A stretch of DNA of 64,000 nt, taken from positions 1,736,001-1,800,000 of the forward strand of contig CM074131.1 of the NCBI GenBank assembly GCA_037178625.1. Reading direction: 5' to 3'. The translations under genes and the position numbers were made by a program. This document shows positions 61,329 to 64,000 of this stretch, one piece after another (positions within the stretch are counted from its first letter, which is position 1; every line of letters begins with the position of its first letter). Below the pieces are notes generated by a model. The model ran no database searches, had not been told where the DNA came from, and saw nothing but the letters and a program-made list of their open reading frames with translations. This stretch comes from Skeletonema tropicum. Lineage: Eukaryota; Bacillariophyta; Thalassiosirophyceae; Thalassiosirales; Thalassiosiraceae.

Positions 61329-64000
61329 ATGATGAATTATACAACTGCTCTACCTGATTTTATAGAAATGCAACGAGTAAGTTTTTGTTGGTTTATTGCT
61401 CAAGGCTTAAATGAGGAACTAACAAGTTTTTCAAGAATTTATGATTTTAGCCAAAATACTGAATATATATTATTTGGACAAGAATATAGTTTAGTAAAAC
61501 CGGTTTACAATATAGTGCGGGCTAAAAAATATACAGCTAAACTATTCTGCGCAACTTGTCATTCCTTTAGAGGTTAGAAATAAAAAGACAAACATTATAA
61601 AATATCACAGCAAATTTCCTATAATTAATTTACCTTTAATGACAAGCTCTGCTACTTTTGTTATAAATGGGTGTGAACGTGTTATTGTTAGTCAAATTAT
61701 TCGAAGTCCAGGGGTATATTTTGAAAAGAATAAACATCAAAAAAAAAATAAGAAAGTTAAAAGAGTAATTTCTAGTGAAATAGGTAAATTAAAAAATTTT
61801 ACACCCCCAAGTGAAATTTTACCTACTGAGAGTAGGTTATATTTCTTAAAATCACGGGTTAAAAAAAAATTAATTAGCGATAAAAAAAAAGAAAATAAGG
61901 TTCATTAAAAAAGAAGAAGATTGGAACTGGGAAGGGGAAGCAATTAATCTTTATTCATTTAAGCAAATAAAAGATTATGAAATGAGTTTTAGTTTGTCAT
62001 TTATTGAATACTTTAAAGTATATAAAAGTTTACTCCAAACAGATAACTTAGATATAAAATTAAAGCGAATAATATTTATTTAAAATGGTTAAAGTTTTTT
62101 ATTACATACTAACCATCTGAAAAATAAAGATAGAACTGCTTTAATTGTTAAATGTTTCAATTTGTTAACTCAAATAATTGTTACACATAAAATTATAAAA
62201 AGAAAAGATACTAAAGCATCACTAAAAGAATTTAATCAAATTAAACTCTTATATAATGAATTATTTCAGAAATCAGAGTATTTACTCAATTTAAATAGAC
62301 ATACTGAAATACTTAGTTTTTTACTTAGAGATTTAGATAATTTTGCTTATCTTAACAATTTTAATTTCTTAAAATTAAATATTACACCAAAGATTAACTC
62401 AGTTATTCAAAATAATAACACACAATCAAATCTCTATTTCACAAATAGTTTTTTTAAAGAACTTATTAAGTTTAAATATAATTTTACGAAAAACGAAAAA
62501 GATATAAAAAAGAAAACAATCCCAAGCAAAAATATTCAAAAATAAAACGAAATATTTAAAGACAAAATCTAAAATTATTCAATATAAAAATGATCATTTA
62601 ATAAAGGATATTTATAAAAGAAAATATGGAGAAAAGGAGCTATATACAGCAACATTAATTCCTGAGTATGGCTCATGGGTAAGATTTGGTTTTCAAAAAA
62701 ATACCAAAATTAATGTAGCAAAATATCCTATAAAGAATCAAGAAGATGAAATTATTATTCAACTTGATAAGGTTACACAAAAACCAATTATACATTTATT
62801 AAAAGAAATGGGTGTAACAGATTTAGAAATTTGTCAAAACTTACAAAATTCTGAATTTTTCTATTTTAATAAGCCCATTTTAACATCTTCACTCTCTCAA
62901 GAAAATAAATTATTACGTTTTAATTTAGATAAAAATTATTATAAAAATATTTCTGAATTTTCTCGTATTTTTGACCCTTCTTATTACCGTTTAGGAAAAA
63001 TTGGCCGTTCAAAACTAAATAACCGATTAGATATCAAACTTTCAAAGCGTATAACGACAATTACTTATGAAGATATATTTGCAATAATTGATAAATTAAT
63101 AACATTATCTACTTCTAAACAAGTGAGCGATGATATTGATCATTTAAAAAAATCGTCGAGTTCGGTCAGTTGGAGAATTATTACAAAATTTATTCCGTAT
63201 TGGTTTTCAAAGATTACTACGTAAATTACGTAGTCAGACTAATAAAACTTATTCCAGTCAACTATCAAGCTTTAATATAGTTGGAGCAACTATTCGAGAG
63301 TTTTTTGGAGCAAGCCAATTATCTCAATATATGGATCAAACAAATCCATTATCTTCATTAACACATAGACGAAGAATTAGTGGACTGGGACCTGGTGGTT
63401 TTTGATCGAGACCGTATTAGTTTTGCGGTACGTGATATTCATCCAAGTCATTACGGAAGAATTTGTCCAATTGAAACGCCTGAAGGACAAAATGTTGGTT
63501 TAATTGCATCGTTAACAACATGTGCAAGAGTTAATGAGTCGGGATTTTTAGAAACTCCTTTCTGGAGAGTTATTAATGGGAAAGTAATTAAAACTGGAAA
63601 TCCTATTTATTTGACAGCTGATATCGAAGATTTTTATAAAATTGCCCCAGCGGATATTTCAACAAATGAAGAAAATTATTTAACAAAAAATTTGATTCCT
63701 ATACGATACAAACAAGATTTTTTAACGGTTACACCATCTGAAGTAGACTTTATTGCTGTTTCTCCAATTCAAGTCGTTTCAGTAGCCGCTTCATTAATTC
63801 CCTTCTTTGAACATGATGATGCCAATCGAGCATTAATGGGATCAAATATGCAACGACAATCAGTTCCATTACTACTTCCACAAAAACCTATTGTTGGTAC
63901 AGGTTTAGAAAATCAAATTGCTTTAGATTCAGGTATGGTAATAAATGCTCAACGACCAGGAATTGTAGAATCTGTGACAGCAAATAAAATTGTTATCCTT
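61329..64000 (+). CDS. rpoB: rpoB, inverted second copy, truncated by window end
   Basis: Starts ATGATGAATTATACAACTGC at 61329 ([20 protein letters not shown]). Frames break near 61555, 61840-61905, 62390, 62540, 63150 and 63404, different places from copy 1 in several cases. The last readable part reaches the region of [14 protein letters not shown] of the beta subunit. It is almost certainly an assembly duplicate, not a second gene. Confidence 0.85.

Larger units (their letters stand above)
57841..64000. repeat. large inverted duplication (fold-back) centred near 60928
   Basis: 57841-60917 and 60939-64000 are reverse complements apart from scattered one- or two-base differences. The centre is a 21-base unmatched stretch (60918-60938, A/T runs) between TTCGTA and TACGA. 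The right arm continues to the window end. The arms have different frame breaks in the same gene, which points to independent sequencing error. Confidence 0.97.

Noticed and set aside
61329..64000. A genuine second rpoB gene
   Set aside because: It is the exact mirror of copy 1 including non-coding upstream sequence, and arm differences look like read errors.

Overview
The window is a join of two unrelated kinds of DNA separated by exactly 500 N (44562-45061). The left 44.5 kb is nuclear DNA of a microalga, most likely a diatom. It has short GT-AG introns of about 80-100 bp and tightly packed genes. Several proteins begin with a signal peptide ending in an ASAF/FAF-type motif typical of plastid import in diatoms. 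The remaining 19 kb is AT-rich red-lineage plastid DNA with the order ycf45 end, trnF, dnaB, trnW, rpl11, rpl1, rpl12, rps2, rpoC2, rpoC1, rpoB. The join is best read as a scaffolding error, not as biology.

Nuclear layout. 1-12.4 kb: 3' end of a CTP synthase gene; a long ARM-repeat gene whose middle is a tandem array; a gene-poor stretch; an unrecognised gene bracketed by short inverted repeats; an ankyrin gene; and an OB-fold/winged-helix gene resembling STN1. 12.8-27 kb: a fucosyltransferase-like gene split by a 249-bp insert with a 7-bp target duplication, then a near-complete 6.4-kb Mutator-like transposon with long inverted repeats and a two-intron SWIM-finger transposase, then a 5-kb satellite of about 200-bp units with higher-order structure, then a second decayed copy of the 5' part of the fucosyltransferase-like gene. 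27-44.5 kb: dense housekeeping genes, namely DNA polymerase delta, a cupin/JmjC-like oxygenase with a SET-like tail, a UBE2Q-like E2, a DUF563-like glycosyltransferase, RimM, a GNAT acetyltransferase, a PX-BAR sorting nexin, a YebC/TACO1 factor, biotin synthase, and a membrane-anchored pantetheine-phosphate-adenylyltransferase-like protein. RimM, the GNAT and YebC carry organelle-targeting presequences, so part of this cluster serves the plastid.

Plastid layout. The genes are correct in order and length, but dnaB, rpl1, rpoC2, rpoC1 and rpoB are chopped by many one- or two-base shifts, mostly at A/T runs. At about 60.93 kb the sequence folds back on itself: roughly 3.1 kb of rpoB and its upstream region is repeated in inverted orientation to the window end, with independent small errors in the two arms. 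This looks like an unpolished long-read contig containing a fold-back read.

Many conserved nuclear genes also carry single frame breaks where the flanking protein matches its family perfectly (CTP synthase, POLD1, sorting nexin, GNAT, DUF563-like, PPAT-like). I read most of these as residual indel errors. The features most likely to be real biology and worth following are the insert with target duplication, the MULE and satellite island with its duplicated flank, and the oxygenase with a SET-like tail.
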